64,000 nt of DNA from Cupriavidus phytohabitans (GCF_000426345.1 NZ_AUFE01000006.1:62001-126000); one strand, 5' to 3'; numbered from the stretch's first letter, positions 39,090 to 49,200 are shown. Program-made: numbers and translations. The notes: generated by a model not told the origin, from the sequence alone.

Positions 39090-39112
39090 GCCGGCGTTCG
39101 TGCAACGCCGGC
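39090..39112 (+). terminator. Hairpin after the Arg-rich secreted protein gene
   Basis: GCCGGCGTT and AACGCCGGC pair perfectly over 9 bp with a 5-base loop, 12 bases past the stop. No T-run follows. Confidence 0.45.
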
Positions 39113-39351
39113 ACCCTGTGGAACTCGCTGCGGAACTCGCCTCGCGCTCCGACTGTCTGTATCTGAGTGTGTGCCCCGCTTTCCGGGTGCCGCACACAGG
39201 CTGCCGCCCGGCGCTGCCCGGGGCTCACAGCGTGCCGTCCAGTGCAGACGGCAATCGAACTGACCTGCCTCTGCCCGACACCTCCTGTCGGACCCGATCA
39301 CGACAGCTCGGGCGCAGCCTCCAGAATGACAATAATTCTGTGAGGTTTGTC

Positions 39352-39510
39352 ATGTCACCCCTGCTTAGCGACCTGGCCGAACACGTTGGCCAGTTATCGC
39401 TGTCTATCCTGTTCATGGGTATCCTTACCCTGGTCCTTTACGGCGAAACGCATATCAGCGAACGCGCCGCCACCTTTATCAAGAGCCTGCTCGCGGGCGG
39501 CTGGCATTAG
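39352..39510 (+). CDS. Small single-pass membrane protein, unknown
   Basis: 52 residues starting MSPLLSDLAEHVGQLSLSIL, with one hydrophobic segment at about 15-30 and a short amphipathic end (ISERAATFIKSLLAGGWH). GTGAGG lies 6 bases before the ATG, and the 60 bases upstream are AT-richer than the surroundings (AATGACAATAATTCTG), as expected for a promoter region. No family recognised. The 270 bases before it hold nothing else I can support. Confidence 0.5.
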   Translation: MSPLLSDLAEHVGQLSLSILFMGILTLVLYGETHISERAATFIKSLLAGGWH

Positions 39511-39636
39511 CGTCGCTCCACGCGTCGGCTGATGCACCTCTCACCTCCCTGGCCGTGACCGTCGGCGTACAATGACTGCCGGCTGGCACGCGCGTGCCGC
39601 CGTTTTACCTGAACTGCCACGCACGCCCCCAACGCC

Positions 39637-40128
39637 ATGCCTGCCGCCACGCCAGCCAGTCCCGCAACCACTCGCACCGCCGCCCCGCTTCGCGGCAAGT
39701 CCAAGCTGCTGACCGTCGCGCTGGCGTTCCTGCTCGGCAGCCTTGGGGCGCACCGCTTTTACCTGGGCGGTCTACGCGACGTGTACGGCTGGGCTCACCT
39801 GCTGGGGTTGCTGGCCGGCGCCATCGGTATTGCCTCGATGGCGGCTGACGCCGGGACACCCGCGCTCAACTGGACGTTCGCCGTTGCCGGCGGGGTTTCG
39901 GTCATCAGCGCCTTCCTGTCCGCGATCGTCTATGGCCTGCGCCCGGACGACAAGTGGGATGCGCGCTTCAACCCCCATGGCCGGCCCACGCGCTCCGGCT
40001 GGCCGGTCGTGATCCTGGTGATCCTGTCGCTGCTGATCGGTACCGGCCTGCTGATGGCGGGGCTGGCAATCAGTTTCCAGACCTTCTTCGAATCGCAGGT
40101 CGAGGCGGCGCGCGAGCTGTCGCAATAG
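39637..40128 (+). CDS. TM2-domain membrane protein
   Basis: 163 residues with the TM2 domain signature: a hydrophobic pair linked by GSLGAHRFYLGGLRDVYGW, then two further membrane segments (about 78-100 and 125-150). TM2 proteins are small, widespread and mostly uncharacterised. A polar Ala/Thr/Pro leader of 20 residues precedes the domain. Not in an obvious operon. Confidence 0.8.
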   Translation: MPAATPASPATTRTAAPLRGKSKLLTVALAFLLGSLGAHRFYLGGLRDVYGWAHLLGLLAGAIGIASMAADAGTPALNWTFAVAGGVSVISAFLSAIVYGLRPDDKWDARFNPHGRPTRSGWPVVILVILSLLIGTGLLMAGLAISFQTFFESQVEAARELSQ

Positions 40129-40338
40129 CCGCGGCGGCGGCGTCATGCCGCGCTATTGGGGTTGGCACAAGCATCGACGCAAGCGCTAAGCGCAGCCGGC
40201 ATTTGCGCGAGGTCAATGCGGGCGCAATCGGCAATTCCCCTTTCTCGCAAATCGCCCATACTGGAAACACCGTCCGATCCTGGCGGCGACATGCGCGGTG
40301 GAGCGTGGCTCTGGCGGCGCAAAGGAGCACCAATCGAC

Positions 40339-40566
40339 ATGCCAACGTATGACGAAGGACGCCTGGCTGCCATTGCCGTCAGGCTGGCGCTGTCCTCTGG
40401 ACTGCCGCCATCGAGCGCGAAGGCCGCGCTGGACCTGGCCAGCCGCATGATCGGCGACCAGCAGGCCACAGAAGCCGCTCAGAACAAGGAGCCTTGCGGA
40501 TCGTCCTTGCCGCGTGGGCCCGCGGGTGGCCGGAACCGCGAAGTATCCAGTTCGAACCGGTTATAG
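40339..40566 (+). CDS. Possible small protein, 75 residues, overlapping the radical SAM gene end
   Basis: AAAGGAG lies 11 bases before ATG 40339. The first 50 residues (MPTYDEGRLAAIAVRLALSS and following helices) look like a genuine small helical protein, but the last 29 codons run antisense over the 3' end of the radical SAM gene at 40479-40566. Either the two genes really overlap tail to tail, or the frame is partly fortuitous. No family recognised. Confidence 0.4.
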   Translation: MPTYDEGRLAAIAVRLALSSGLPPSSAKAALDLASRMIGDQQATEAAQNKEPCGSSLPRGPAGGRNREVSSSNRL

Positions 40567-41666
40567 CGGAAGCCGAGCCGGTCGGCGGCCTTGTAGAAGC
40601 GCTGGCGCAACAAGTCCGCCCACACGCCCGTGCCCCGCATGCGCGTGGCAAAGCTGGCATCGTAGGCTTTGCCTTCGCGCATGTCGCGAACGCGGTTCAT
40701 GACCCGTTCGGCGCGGTCGGGGAAATGCGCCAGCAGCCACTCCTCAAACAGTGGCCGCACCTCCCATGGCAGCCGCAGCACGATGTAGTTCGCATAAACG
40801 GCGCCCGCCTCGCGCGCCGCTTCCAGCACACGCTCAAGGTCAGGCTCGGTAACGAACGGGATCACCGGGGCAATGCTCACGCCCACCGGGATGCCGGCGT
40901 CGGTCAGCGTACGGATCGTACGCAGGCGCCGTGACGGCGTGGCAGCACGCGGCTCGAGCGTGCGCGCGATGTCCGAGTCCAGCGTGGTAATGGTCACGGC
41001 AGCCACCGCGAGCCGTTTGGCGGCCATCGGCGCCAGCAGGTCGATATCCCGCTCGATCAGTGAAGACTTGGTGATCAGCGCGACCGGATGGTCGTGCTCG
41101 CTCAGCATCTCGAGGATGCCGCGGGTGATGCGCTGCTCGCGCTCGATCGGCTGGTAGGCGTCGGTGTTGACGCCCAGTGCAATGGTCTCGCAGCGGTATG
41201 AAGGGCGAGCCAGGGCCTCGCGCAGCTTCTCGGCCGCGTTGGCCTTGGCGAACAGCCGGGTTTCGAAGTCGAGCCCCGGCGACAGGTCAAGATAGGCGTG
41301 CGTGGGCCGCGCAAAACAGTAGATGCAGCCGTGCTCGCAGCCGCGATACGGGTTCAGCGAGACGTCGAACGGGATATCCGGCGACGCGTTGCGCGTCAGG
41401 ATCGAACGCGCACGTTCAATGCGCACCTGCGTGCGCAGCGGCGGCAATGGCGCTTCCGGCGCCGGCGCGGCGGATGGCTCGTCCAGGGCCGGAGCACCCC
41501 AACCGTCGTCGAAGGCCTCGCGCTGGTCTCGCTCGAAACGCCCCTGCAGGTTGCTGACCGCCCCGCGTCCCTTGCGTGCGACGGGCGGCCGCGGGCCCGC
41601 CTGCGTATCGGCGCCGGTGGCCGTGTCTTTGGGAGAATTGGTGGGGCGCTTCATAGTTGCCGGCAT
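40479..41666 (-). CDS. Radical SAM protein, PA0069 / Rv2578c family
   Basis: 395 residues with the cluster motif C-x3-C-x2-C in GCEHGCIYCFARPTHAY near 107, preceded by RSILTRNASPDIPFDVSLNPYRG, the hallmark of this SplB-related group. Binds [4Fe-4S] and S-adenosylmethionine; the substrate is unknown. The first 60 residues are a low-complexity polar leader. Starts at ATG 41666 (MPATMKRP) or 41654; I chose the former. Followed upstream by the divergently controlled Lrp gene on the same strand, 20 bases away. Confidence 0.88.
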   Translation of the reverse strand: MPATMKRPTNSPKDTATGADTQAGPRPPVARKGRGAVSNLQGRFERDQREAFDDGWGAPALDEPSAAPAPEAPLPPLRTQVRIERARSILTRNASPDIPFDVSLNPYRGCEHGCIYCFARPTHAYLDLSPGLDFETRLFAKANAAEKLREALARPSYRCETIALGVNTDAYQPIEREQRITRGILEMLSEHDHPVALITKSSLIERDIDLLAPMAAKRLAVAAVTITTLDSDIARTLEPRAATPSRRLRTIRTLTDAGIPVGVSIAPVIPFVTEPDLERVLEAAREAGAVYANYIVLRLPWEVRPLFEEWLLAHFPDRAERVMNRVRDMREGKAYDASFATRMRGTGVWADLLRQRFYKAADRLGFRYNRFELDTSRFRPPAGPRGKDDPQGSLF

Positions 41667-41686
41667 GGTTCGCCTGGCCTCTGTGG

Positions 41687-42190
41687 TCAGGTCGGCTGGC
41701 TCCTGTCCTCGACCGGGATTGCCAGGGTTTCCTTGATTTCTTCCATTACGACATAGCTTTTCGACTGCGCGGCGCCGGGGAGCTGCAACAGGATGTCGCC
41801 CAGCAGCCGCCGGTATTCCCCGATCTCGCGGATGCGCGCCTTGATCAGGTAGTCGAAATCGCCCGACACGAGGTGACATTCCAGCACTTCCGGGATGCGC
41901 AGCACCTCGCGCCGGAACTGCTCGAACATATTGCCCGACTTATTGCCGAGCGAAATCTCCACGAACACCAGCAGCGCACTGCCCAGCAAGGTCGGGTTCA
42001 AGCGCGCGTAGTAACCCATGATGACACCATCGCGCTCCAGGCGCTTGACCCGCTCGATGCAGGGCGTGATGGTCAGGCCGACCGCTTCCGCCAGATCTTT
42101 CATCGAGATCCTGCCGTCGGCCTGCAGCAACGTCAGGATCCTGCGGTCGAGCCGGTCAAGGCTGCGTACGGGCTGGCGACTCGTTCTCAT
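41687..42190 (-). CDS. Lrp/AsnC-family regulator, probable regulator of dadA
   Basis: 167 residues: N-terminal winged helix-turn-helix (LDRLDRRILTLLQADGRISMKDLAEAVGLTITPCIERVKRLE) and a C-terminal RAM ligand domain (HLVSGDFDYLIKARIREIGEYRRLL). Divergent from dadA across 108 bases, the arrangement seen for DadR/BkdR-type activators of D-alanine catabolism. Control of dadA is therefore inferred from position. Confidence 0.9.
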   Translation of the reverse strand: MRTSRQPVRSLDRLDRRILTLLQADGRISMKDLAEAVGLTITPCIERVKRLERDGVIMGYYARLNPTLLGSALLVFVEISLGNKSGNMFEQFRREVLRIPEVLECHLVSGDFDYLIKARIREIGEYRRLLGDILLQLPGAAQSKSYVVMEEIKETLAIPVEDRSQPT

Positions 42191-42233
42191 GAGTTTTTCC
42201 TGTTTTACTGAGAAATTCGGTAACTATGACTGG

Positions 42234-42245
42234 ATTGTATTCAAT
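42234..42245. promoter_or_regulatory. AT-rich inverted repeat in the Lrp-dadA intergenic region
   Basis: ATTG, TATT, CAAT forms a short inverted repeat in an AT-rich patch (42205-42265) within otherwise GC-rich sequence. Lrp-type proteins favour such sites. I could not place convincing -35/-10 pairs for either gene. Confidence 0.35.
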
Positions 42246-42298
42246 AGTATAGAGACAAATCCTTCATCAACTTGACATCGTAGTTGGGAGCCCCCGAA

Positions 42299-43603
42299 AT
42301 GCGCGTTCTCGTACTTGGCAGTGGCGTAATTGGCGTCACCAGTGCGTGGTACCTGGCCAAGGCCGGTCACGAAGTGACCGTTGTCGATCGCGAGGCGGGA
42401 CCCGCGCTTGGCACCAGCTTTGCCAATGCGGGGCAGATCTCCCCGGGCTATGCGTCGCCGTGGGCGGCGCCCGGCGTCCCGCTGAAGGCGATCAAGTGGA
42501 TGTTCCAGGAGCACGCTCCGCTGTCCATCCGTCCGGACGGCACGCTGTTCCAGCTGCAGTGGATGTGGCAGATGCTGCTGAACTGCAGCGCCGAGCGCTA
42601 TGCCGTGAACAAGGAGCGCATGGTGCGGCTGGCCGAGTACAGCCGCAACTGCATCCGCGCGTTGCGTGCGGAAACCGGGATCGCATATGAAGGCCGCCAG
42701 CAAGGCACGCTGCAGGTGTTCCGCACCGACGAGCAGCTGCAAAGCGCGGCCAAGGACATCGCCGTACTGGAAGAAGCCGGCGTGCCCTACCAGTTGCTTT
42801 CGCGCGAAGAACTCGCCGCGAGCGAACCGGCGCTGGCCGCCGTCAGCCACAAGCTGAGCGGCGGCCTGCGCCTTCCCAATGATGAAACCGGCGACTGCCA
42901 GTTGTTCACGACACGGCTTTCGCAGATGGCCGAGATGCTTGGCGTCAGGTTCCTCTACAACCGCTCGATCGACAGCCTGATGACGCAGGGCGATGCCGTC
43001 ACCGGCGCCATGGTCAACGGCGAGCCGATCCCCGCCGACCTGGTGGTGGTGGCGCTGGGCAGCTGGTCGACGCAGCTGGTGAAGCCGTTCCTGTCGGGCA
43101 TGTCCAACCTGCCGGTGTACCCGCTCAAGGGATTCTCGATCACGGTGCCGCTCAGCGACGCCTCGCGCAGCCCGGTGTCGACGGTGCTCGATGAAACCTA
43201 CAAGGTCGCCATCACCCGCTTCGACGATCGCATCCGCGTCGGCGGCATGGCGCAGATCGTTGGTTATGACAGCGGCCTCGATCCGGCCAAGCGACGCACG
43301 CTCGAACACGTGGTCACCGACCTGTTCCCCGGCGCCGGCGATGTCAGCCAGGCCACCTTCTGGACCGGCCTGCGCCCGATGACGCCGGACGGCACGCCGA
43401 TCGTCGGCCCGACGCAGGTACGCGGCCTGTGGCTGAACACCGGGCACGGCACGCTGGGCTGGACCATGGCCTGCGGCTCCGGCAAGCTGCTGTCGGACCT
43501 GGTTTCCGGGACTTCGCCGGCGATCCGTGCCGATGACCTGTCGGTGGGCCGCTATTTCAAGCCCACGCGCCATCACGTGGCGCCGCGGCCAGCGCATGCC
43601 TGA
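42299..43603 (+). CDS. dadA: D-amino acid dehydrogenase
   Basis: Membrane-associated flavoprotein of 434 residues that oxidises D-alanine and other D-amino acids to keto acids, feeding electrons to the respiratory chain. The FAD motif is [27 protein letters not shown], followed by [20 protein letters not shown], and the C-terminal FAD segment is [16 protein letters not shown] and [19 protein letters not shown] 42299 was chosen (MRVLVLGSG). No alanine racemase (dadX) follows; a terminator does. Confidence 0.94.
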   Translation: MRVLVLGSGVIGVTSAWYLAKAGHEVTVVDREAGPALGTSFANAGQISPGYASPWAAPGVPLKAIKWMFQEHAPLSIRPDGTLFQLQWMWQMLLNCSAERYAVNKERMVRLAEYSRNCIRALRAETGIAYEGRQQGTLQVFRTDEQLQSAAKDIAVLEEAGVPYQLLSREELAASEPALAAVSHKLSGGLRLPNDETGDCQLFTTRLSQMAEMLGVRFLYNRSIDSLMTQGDAVTGAMVNGEPIPADLVVVALGSWSTQLVKPFLSGMSNLPVYPLKGFSITVPLSDASRSPVSTVLDETYKVAITRFDDRIRVGGMAQIVGYDSGLDPAKRRTLEHVVTDLFPGAGDVSQATFWTGLRPMTPDGTPIVGPTQVRGLWLNTGHGTLGWTMACGSGKLLSDLVSGTSPAIRADDLSVGRYFKPTRHHVAPRPAHA

Positions 43604-43626
43604 CAACGCCGGCACGTAGGCAACGC

Positions 43627-43655
43627 AAGGGCGGCCCCGCAGGCCGCCCTTTTTG
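43627..43655 (+). terminator. Terminator of dadA
   Basis: AGGGCGGCC, short loop, GGCCGCCCT followed by TTTTG, 24 bases past the stop. Confidence 0.85.
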
Positions 43656-43695
43656 TTTGGCCGAGATCACGGACCTCCACAGCGGTGGCCAGACG

Positions 43696-43735
43696 CAAAA
43701 AAGCCGTTCGCGGGAAACCCCGGGAACGGCTCCTT
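43696..43735 (-). terminator. Terminator of etfBA
   Basis: On the minus strand AGCCGTTC and GAACGGCT pair around a 14-base loop that itself can pair (CCCGGGG/CCCG), followed by TTTTTTG. 45 bases past the etfA stop. Confidence 0.75.
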
Positions 43736-43779
43736 TTGCGAACATTGCCGGGCGTCACAGCCCCGGCAAGCTGATGGCA

Positions 43780-44715
43780 TCAGCCCAGCGCGGCCACCAG
43801 CTCCGGCACCACGGTGTTCAGGTCACCCACCAGGCCATAGTCGGCCACGGAGAAGATCGGGGCTTCGGCATCCTTGTTGATCGCGACGATCACCTTGGAG
43901 TCCTTCATGCCGGCCAGGTGCTGGATCGCGCCGGAGATACCGACGGCGATGTACAGCTGCGGCGCGACAATCTTGCCGGTCTGGCCGACCTGGTAGTCGT
44001 TCGGCACGAAGCCTGCGTCCACTGCGGCGCGCGAAGCACCCAGCGCGGCGCCCAGCTTGTCAGCCAGCGGCGTCAGCACCTTGGTGTAGTTCTCGCCCGA
44101 ACCCACGCCACGGCCACCCGAGACGATGATCTTGGCAGCGGTCAGTTCCGGACGGTCGCTCTTGGCCACTTCGCGCGAAACGAATTGCGAAACGCCCGCA
44201 TCGGCCACGGCCGGCAGGGTTTCGACGGCGGCCGAGCCACCTTCGGCGGCGGCGGCGTCAAACGCGGTGCCGCGCACGGTGATCACCTTGATCTTGTCTT
44301 CCGACTTGACCGTGGCGATGGCGTTGCCGGCGTAGATCGGGCGCTCGAAGGTGTCCGGGGCGTCGACCTTGGAGATTTCCGAGATCTGGGCCACGTCCAG
44401 CTTGGCGGCCACGCGCGGCAGGATGTTCTTGCCGTACGGGGTGGCCGGGGCCAGGATGTGCGAGTAATCGTTGGCGATGGCCAGCGCCTGCTCGGCCACG
44501 TTCTCGGCCAGGCCGTCGCCAAAGTAGGCGGCGTCGGCCAGCAGGACCTTGGTCACGCCGGCGATCTTGGCGGCGGCGTCGGCCGCGGCCTTGGCGTTGG
44601 AACCGGCCACCAGCACGTGCACGTCGCCGCCGCATTGGGCTGCGGCGGTCACGGTGTTCAGCGTGGCGCCCTTGATCGATTGATTGTCGTGTTCAGCAAT
44701 GACGAGTGCAGTCAT
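43780..44715 (-). CDS. etfA: Electron transfer flavoprotein alpha subunit
   Basis: 311 residues. The C-terminal FAD domain shows [39 protein letters not shown] and [28 protein letters not shown]. Pairs with EtfB to carry electrons from acyl-CoA dehydrogenases to the quinone pool via ETF dehydrogenase. 18 bases after etfB. Confidence 0.97.
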   Translation of the reverse strand: MTALVIAEHDNQSIKGATLNTVTAAAQCGGDVHVLVAGSNAKAAADAAAKIAGVTKVLLADAAYFGDGLAENVAEQALAIANDYSHILAPATPYGKNILPRVAAKLDVAQISEISKVDAPDTFERPIYAGNAIATVKSEDKIKVITVRGTAFDAAAAEGGSAAVETLPAVADAGVSQFVSREVAKSDRPELTAAKIIVSGGRGVGSGENYTKVLTPLADKLGAALGASRAAVDAGFVPNDYQVGQTGKIVAPQLYIAVGISGAIQHLAGMKDSKVIVAINKDAEAPIFSVADYGLVGDLNTVVPELVAALG

Positions 44716-44733
44716 GTTCTATCTCCCCCGCGC

Positions 44734-45483
44734 TCAGATAACCTTGGCTTCGTTCTTCAGCTTCTGCACCAGCGTCGCGACGTCCGGCACCATCACACCG
44801 GCGCTGCGCTTGGCAGGCTCGACCACCTTCAGGGTCGACAGGCGCGGCTTCACGTCGACGCCGAGGTCTTCCGGCTTGACGGTATCCAGCGGCTTCTTCT
44901 TGGCCTTCATGATGTTCGGCAGCGTGACGTAGCGCGGCTCGTTCAGGCGCAGGTCGGTCGTCACCACGGCCGGCAGCTTCAGCGACAGCGTTTCCAGGCC
45001 GCCGTCGACTTCACGGGTCACCGATGCCTTGCCATCGGCCACCACCACCTTCGAGGCGAACGTGGCTTGCGGCAGGCCGGCCAGCGCGGCCACCATCTGG
45101 CCGGTCTGGTTCGAGTCATCGTCGATGGCCTGCTTGCCCAGGATCACCAGCTGCGGCTGCTCCTTGTCGATCAGCGCCTTCAGCAGCTTGGCCACGGCCA
45201 GCGGTTGCAGGTCTTCGTTCGACTCCACCAGGATGCCGCGGTCGGCACCAATGGCCATCGCGGTGCGCAGGGTTTCCTGGCACTGCGTGACACCGCACGA
45301 GACGGCCACGACTTCGGTGACGACGCCGGCTTCCTTCAGGCGCACGGCCTCTTCCACGGCGATTTCGTCGAACGGGTTCATGCTCATCTTGACGTTGGCC
45401 AGATCGACGCCCGTGCCATCCGCCTTGACGCGGACCTTGACGTTGTAATCCACCACCCGCTTGACTGCGACGAGTACTTTCAT
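44734..45483 (-). CDS. etfB: Electron transfer flavoprotein beta subunit
   Basis: 249 residues starting [20 protein letters not shown], with the AMP-binding region [30 protein letters not shown] and the recognition-loop segment [19 protein letters not shown]. First gene of etfBA; the upstream 100 bases on the minus strand are AT-rich. The open frame continues upstream of ATG 45483 without homology-like content. Confidence 0.97.
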   Translation of the reverse strand: MKVLVAVKRVVDYNVKVRVKADGTGVDLANVKMSMNPFDEIAVEEAVRLKEAGVVTEVVAVSCGVTQCQETLRTAMAIGADRGILVESNEDLQPLAVAKLLKALIDKEQPQLVILGKQAIDDDSNQTGQMVAALAGLPQATFASKVVVADGKASVTREVDGGLETLSLKLPAVVTTDLRLNEPRYVTLPNIMKAKKKPLDTVKPEDLGVDVKPRLSTLKVVEPAKRSAGVMVPDVATLVQKLKNEAKVI

Positions 45484-45590
45484 GCGCTCACTCCACTGAT
45501 AGCTGATAGTCAGAAATTTTGTTCGCTCGTCATTATAACCACCGGGTTGGCGGCTCTCCTGTTTTTCGAACGATCGTACTATTTTATCGG

Positions 45591-45616
45591 CAAAATGATG
45601 CCGGGCATAGCCCGGC
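45591..45616 (-). terminator. Probable terminator of metNIQ
   Basis: GCCGGGC, loop, GCCCGGC is a perfect 7-bp stem followed on the minus strand by ATCATTTTG. About 95 bases past metQ and 110 bases before etfB. Confidence 0.5.
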
Positions 45617-45711
45617 AATCACCAGCCGTCCGGAGATTGTGCCGCAAACCCAGGCCTGCGGGGATCGTCTGATTGGATGAACCCCGCAAAGTGACCAAGG
45701 CTTTACAACGC

Positions 45712-46509
45712 TTACCAGGCCGTGATGACCGATTCCTTGAACGTCGAAGTGACGTATTGCTTGATTTCCGGCGAGTGGTACGCCTTCACCAGCTTGGCCA
45801 CCCACGGCTTGCTCTTGTCGGCCTCGCGGATCGCGATCAGGTTGGCGTACGGGCCTTTCGGGCCTTCCATGGCGATCGCATCCTTGGTCGGCGACAGGCC
45901 GGCCGATTCCGCGTAGTTGCCGTTGATCGCGGCCGCATCCAGGTCATCCAGCGAGCGCGGCAGCTGCGCGGCGTCCAGCTCGACGATGCGGATCTTCTTC
46001 GGGTTCTCGGCGATGTCCAGCGGGGTCGCCTTCAGGCCGGCGTTGGGCTTGAGCTTGATCACGCCCTTGCTCTGCAGCAGCAGCAGGCCGCGGCCGCCGT
46101 TGGTCGGATCGTTGGGCACGCCCACGCGCGCGCCCTGCTTGAGCTGGTCGAGCGACTTGATCTTCTTGGAGTAGACGCCCATCGGGAAGGTCACGGTGTA
46201 GGCGATGTGCGCGAACTTGTAGCCGCGGTCCTTGATCTGGGCTTCCAGGTAAGGCAGGTGCTGGTAGCTGTTGGCATCCAGGTCGCCGGCGGCCAGCGCG
46301 GCGTTGGGCTGGATGTAGTCGCTGAACTCGACCACCTGGATATTCAGGCCGTCCTTGGCGGCGACCTTCTTCACCTGTTCCATGATCTGGGCGTGCGGTC
46401 CGCCGGTCACGCCGATCTTGATCGGCTTTTCCTGGGCGATCGCGCCGGTGGCCAGCGAGGCGCCGAGCGCGGCGCCGAGAATCCATTGCAGCAGGTTGCG
46501 ACGTTGCAT
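45712..46509 (-). CDS. metQ: Methionine ABC transporter substrate-binding protein MetQ
   Basis: 265-residue NlpA-family binding protein for methionine. After the signal ([21 protein letters not shown], cleavage near 26) come PIKIGVTGGPHAQIMEQVKK, VVEFSDYIQPNAALAAGDLDANSYQHLPYL and the C-terminal YVTSTFKESVITAW. No cysteine follows the signal, so it is probably a soluble periplasmic protein rather than the lipoprotein found in E. coli. Last gene of metN-metI-metQ. Confidence 0.93.
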   Translation of the reverse strand: MQRRNLLQWILGAALGASLATGAIAQEKPIKIGVTGGPHAQIMEQVKKVAAKDGLNIQVVEFSDYIQPNAALAAGDLDANSYQHLPYLEAQIKDRGYKFAHIAYTVTFPMGVYSKKIKSLDQLKQGARVGVPNDPTNGGRGLLLLQSKGVIKLKPNAGLKATPLDIAENPKKIRIVELDAAQLPRSLDDLDAAAINGNYAESAGLSPTKDAIAMEGPKGPYANLIAIREADKSKPWVAKLVKAYHSPEIKQYVTSTFKESVITAW

Positions 46510-46542
46510 GATGTACGTACCTATCTCTAAGAGTCGTTTGGT

Positions 46543-47196
46543 TCAGCGGTGGCTGATGCGCCGGACGAGCCAGTCGCCGAAGCTCTGCACCGCCTGCACG
46601 AAGATGATCAGGATCACCACCACCGCCACCATCACCTCGGTGATGTAGCGCTGGTAGCCATAGCGGATGCCCAGGTCGCCCAGGCCGCCACCGCCGATCG
46701 CGCCGGCCATGGCAGAGTAGCCGACCAGGCTGACGAAGGTGATGGTCAGCCCGGCGACGATGCCGGGCATGGCCTCGGGCAACAGCACCTTCCACACGAT
46801 CTGGCCGGTCGTCGCGCCCATCGACTGGGCGGCCTCGACCAGGCCCTTGTCGACCTCGCGCAGCGCGCTTTCGACCAGGCGGGCAATAAAGGGAATCGCC
46901 GCGATGGTCAGCGGCACGATCGCCGCGGTGGTGCCGATCGACGAACCCACGATAAAGCGCGTGAACGGAATCACCACCACCAGCAGGATGATGAAGGGGA
47001 TCGAACGCACCGCATTGACCACCACGCCGATGGTGCGGTTGAACAGCGGGTGCGACAGCACGCCGCCGCGATTGGTCAGGTGCAGCAGCACGCCCAGCGG
47101 CACGCCCAGCAGCGAGCCGACCACGCCCGAGATCGCCACCATCAGCAGCGTCTCGTTGAACGAGGTCAGGAACAGGTCAGACATCTCAGACCACAT
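46543..47196 (-). CDS. metI: Methionine ABC transporter permease MetI
   Basis: 217 residues with five hydrophobic segments and the EAA loop [25 protein letters not shown] near 130-155, which contacts the ATPase. The start at 47196 (MWSEMSDLF) is supported by GGAGGAG 8 bases upstream; it overlaps the metN stop by 11 bases. Confidence 0.94.
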   Translation of the reverse strand: MWSEMSDLFLTSFNETLLMVAISGVVGSLLGVPLGVLLHLTNRGGVLSHPLFNRTIGVVVNAVRSIPFIILLVVVIPFTRFIVGSSIGTTAAIVPLTIAAIPFIARLVESALREVDKGLVEAAQSMGATTGQIVWKVLLPEAMPGIVAGLTITFVSLVGYSAMAGAIGGGGLGDLGIRYGYQRYITEVMVAVVVILIIFVQAVQSFGDWLVRRISHR

Positions 47197-48220
47197 GCTC
47201 GAACTCCTCCACCACGACGCCTTGCGCCTGCAGGTATTCCATCGCTGCCTTCACGTCGGCCAGCTCCCCGGTGGCCATGATCGCCAGCGAGCCGAAGGCC
47301 TGGCCCTGGATCTCGTCGATATGGCCGTGCAGGATGTTGAAGTCCAGCCCGTAGCGGCGGATCGCCTGCGCCAGCACCGGCTGGTCGACGCCCTCGCCGG
47401 TGAACGCGAGCCGGTAGACATGATCGCGGCCGTTGCCAAGCCGGCTTTCGACGCGCTTGAGCACGCTTGCGGGCAGCTCCTGCGCAATGACATCGCCGAT
47501 CATGGCGCGGGTGACGTCGTGCTGCGGACGCAGGAACACGTCGATCACGCGGCCCTGCTCGACCACCTGGCCGGCCTCGAGCACGGCGACGCGGTCGCAC
47601 ACCTGCTTGATGACCTCCATCTGGTGCGTGATCATCACGACGGTCAGGCCCAGGTCGCGGTTGATTTGCTTGAGCAGTTCCAGGATGGAGCGGGTGGTTT
47701 CCGGGTCCAGCGCCGAAGTGGCTTCATCCGACAGCAGCACCTTGGGCTTGCTCGCCAGCGCGCGCGCAATGCCCACGCGCTGCTTCTGCCCGCCGCTGAT
47801 CTGCGCCGGGTAGCGGTCCTTCAGCGCGGACAGGCCGACCAGGTCCAGCAGCGGCAGCACCGTAGTGGCAATCTCCGCCTTGGGCTTGCCGGCCAGCTCG
47901 AGCGGAAGCGCCACGTTGTCATAGACGGTGCGCGACGACAGCAGGTTGAAATGCTGGAAGATCATGCCGATCTCGCGCCGCGCCAGGCGCAGTGCGCCGT
48001 TATCCAGCGCGGTCAGGTCCTGGCCGCCGACGATGACGCGGCCACTGGTGGGCCGGTTCAGCAGGTTGATGGCGCGAACCAGCGTGCTCTTGCCGGCGCC
48101 GCTGCGGCCGATGATGCCGAAGACTTCGCCCGCTGCAATCGACAGGCTGACGTCCCGCAATGCATGCACGTCGCCAGACGCGCCCGGGAAGCGCTGCGAC
48201 AGTCCTTGCAGTTCGATCAT
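47186..48220 (-). CDS. metN: Methionine ABC transporter ATP-binding protein MetN
   Basis: 344 residues. Walker [18 protein letters not shown], signature [15 protein letters not shown], Walker [17 protein letters not shown], and a C-terminal NIL/ACT-like domain ([30 protein letters not shown]) that senses methionine and inhibits transport. I used ATG 48220 ([11 protein letters not shown]); the frame continues upstream. I saw no SAM riboswitch in the 165 bases before it, a region with AT-rich sequence and no other gene. Confidence 0.95.
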   Translation of the reverse strand: MIELQGLSQRFPGASGDVHALRDVSLSIAAGEVFGIIGRSGAGKSTLVRAINLLNRPTSGRVIVGGQDLTALDNGALRLARREIGMIFQHFNLLSSRTVYDNVALPLELAGKPKAEIATTVLPLLDLVGLSALKDRYPAQISGGQKQRVGIARALASKPKVLLSDEATSALDPETTRSILELLKQINRDLGLTVVMITHQMEVIKQVCDRVAVLEAGQVVEQGRVIDVFLRPQHDVTRAMIGDVIAQELPASVLKRVESRLGNGRDHVYRLAFTGEGVDQPVLAQAIRRYGLDFNILHGHIDEIQGQAFGSLAIMATGELADVKAAMEYLQAQGVVVEEFEHVV

Positions 48221-48384
48221 GTAAAGGTGACCAAAAGAAAACGGCAACAGGCGAGGTTGTCTCGAGCGCTGTTGCCGCACTTATTTTTGTAAAGCGGGTA
48301 TTTTATGCGATTCACTTCATACCATAAACGAATTTTTACCGATGTCTTTATGCGCACCCAGCATAAAGAACGCGGAAATGTCTA

Positions 48385-49188
48385 TTATTCGCCACGCCAC
48401 GAGGGCGCACGCTTGTCGAGGAAGGCCTGCACGCCTTCCAGCGCGGAGTCATCCATCATGTTGCAGGCCATGGTCTGGCCCGCCAGCTGGTAGGCGGCCT
48501 CGATACCCATTTCAAGCTGGCGGTAGAACAGCCCCTTGCCGGCAGCGACGGCCGCGGCCGGCTTGGCGCAGATGCTGGCGGCCAGCCGCGCCACCTCGTC
48601 GTCCAGTGCGGCGACCGGCACCACGCGGTTGACCAGCCCGCGCTCGCGCGCGGTGGCGGCATCGATCATGTCGCCGGTCAGCAGCATTTCCATTGCCTGC
48701 TTGCGGTGCAGGTTGCGCGACAGCGCCACGCCCGGTGTCGCGCAGAACAGGCCGAGGTTGACGCCGGACACCGCAAAGCGCGCATCATCGGCGGCTACCG
48801 CGAGGTCGCACATCGCCACCAGCTGGCAGCCGGCCGCGGTGGCGATGCCTTGTACCCGCGCGATCACGGGCTGCGGCATCTTCTGGATCGCCATCATCAC
48901 GCGCGTGCAGCGGTCGAACAGGCGCCGGTAATAGTCGTGCGACGGCGTGGCGCGCATCTCGCGCAGGTCATGGCCGGCGCAGAAGGCCTTGCCGGCACCG
49001 GCCAGCACCACCACGCGCACGGCGTCGTCGGCGGCTAGGCGCCCGAAGGTCTCGGCCAGCGCGTCCAGCAGGCCCTCGGACAAGGCGTTGAAGGCCTGCG
49101 GTCGGTTCATGGTCACGCGCGCCACGCCCGCGGCATCGCGCGTTTCGGTCAGCAGCGGCGCGTCCAGGCGCGCATCGTTTTCTGCCAT
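48385..49188 (-). CDS. Enoyl-CoA hydratase/isomerase family protein
   Basis: 267-residue crotonase-fold protein. The oxyanion loop AGAGKAFCAGHDLREM near 65-80 and the second strand IARVQGIATAAGCQLVAMCDLAVAADDARFAVSGVNLGLFC are visible. The position usually holding the first catalytic Glu of ECH1 reads CQLVAMC, so hydratase activity is not certain; other crotonase reactions are possible. Transcribed after the deacetylase-like gene, 12 bases away. Confidence 0.88.
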   Translation of the reverse strand: MAENDARLDAPLLTETRDAAGVARVTMNRPQAFNALSEGLLDALAETFGRLAADDAVRVVVLAGAGKAFCAGHDLREMRATPSHDYYRRLFDRCTRVMMAIQKMPQPVIARVQGIATAAGCQLVAMCDLAVAADDARFAVSGVNLGLFCATPGVALSRNLHRKQAMEMLLTGDMIDAATARERGLVNRVVPVAALDDEVARLAASICAKPAAAVAAGKGLFYRQLEMGIEAAYQLAGQTMACNMMDDSALEGVQAFLDKRAPSWRGE

Positions 49189-49200
49189 GGCGGATGCCTC

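Noticed and set aside
43657..45672. 671-residue plus-strand open frame
   Set aside because: Covers etfA and etfB in antisense, and its composition is that of a shadow frame.
48221..48384. SAM riboswitch ahead of metN
   Set aside because: No recognisable stem array or conserved core seen; the stretch is short and AT-rich.
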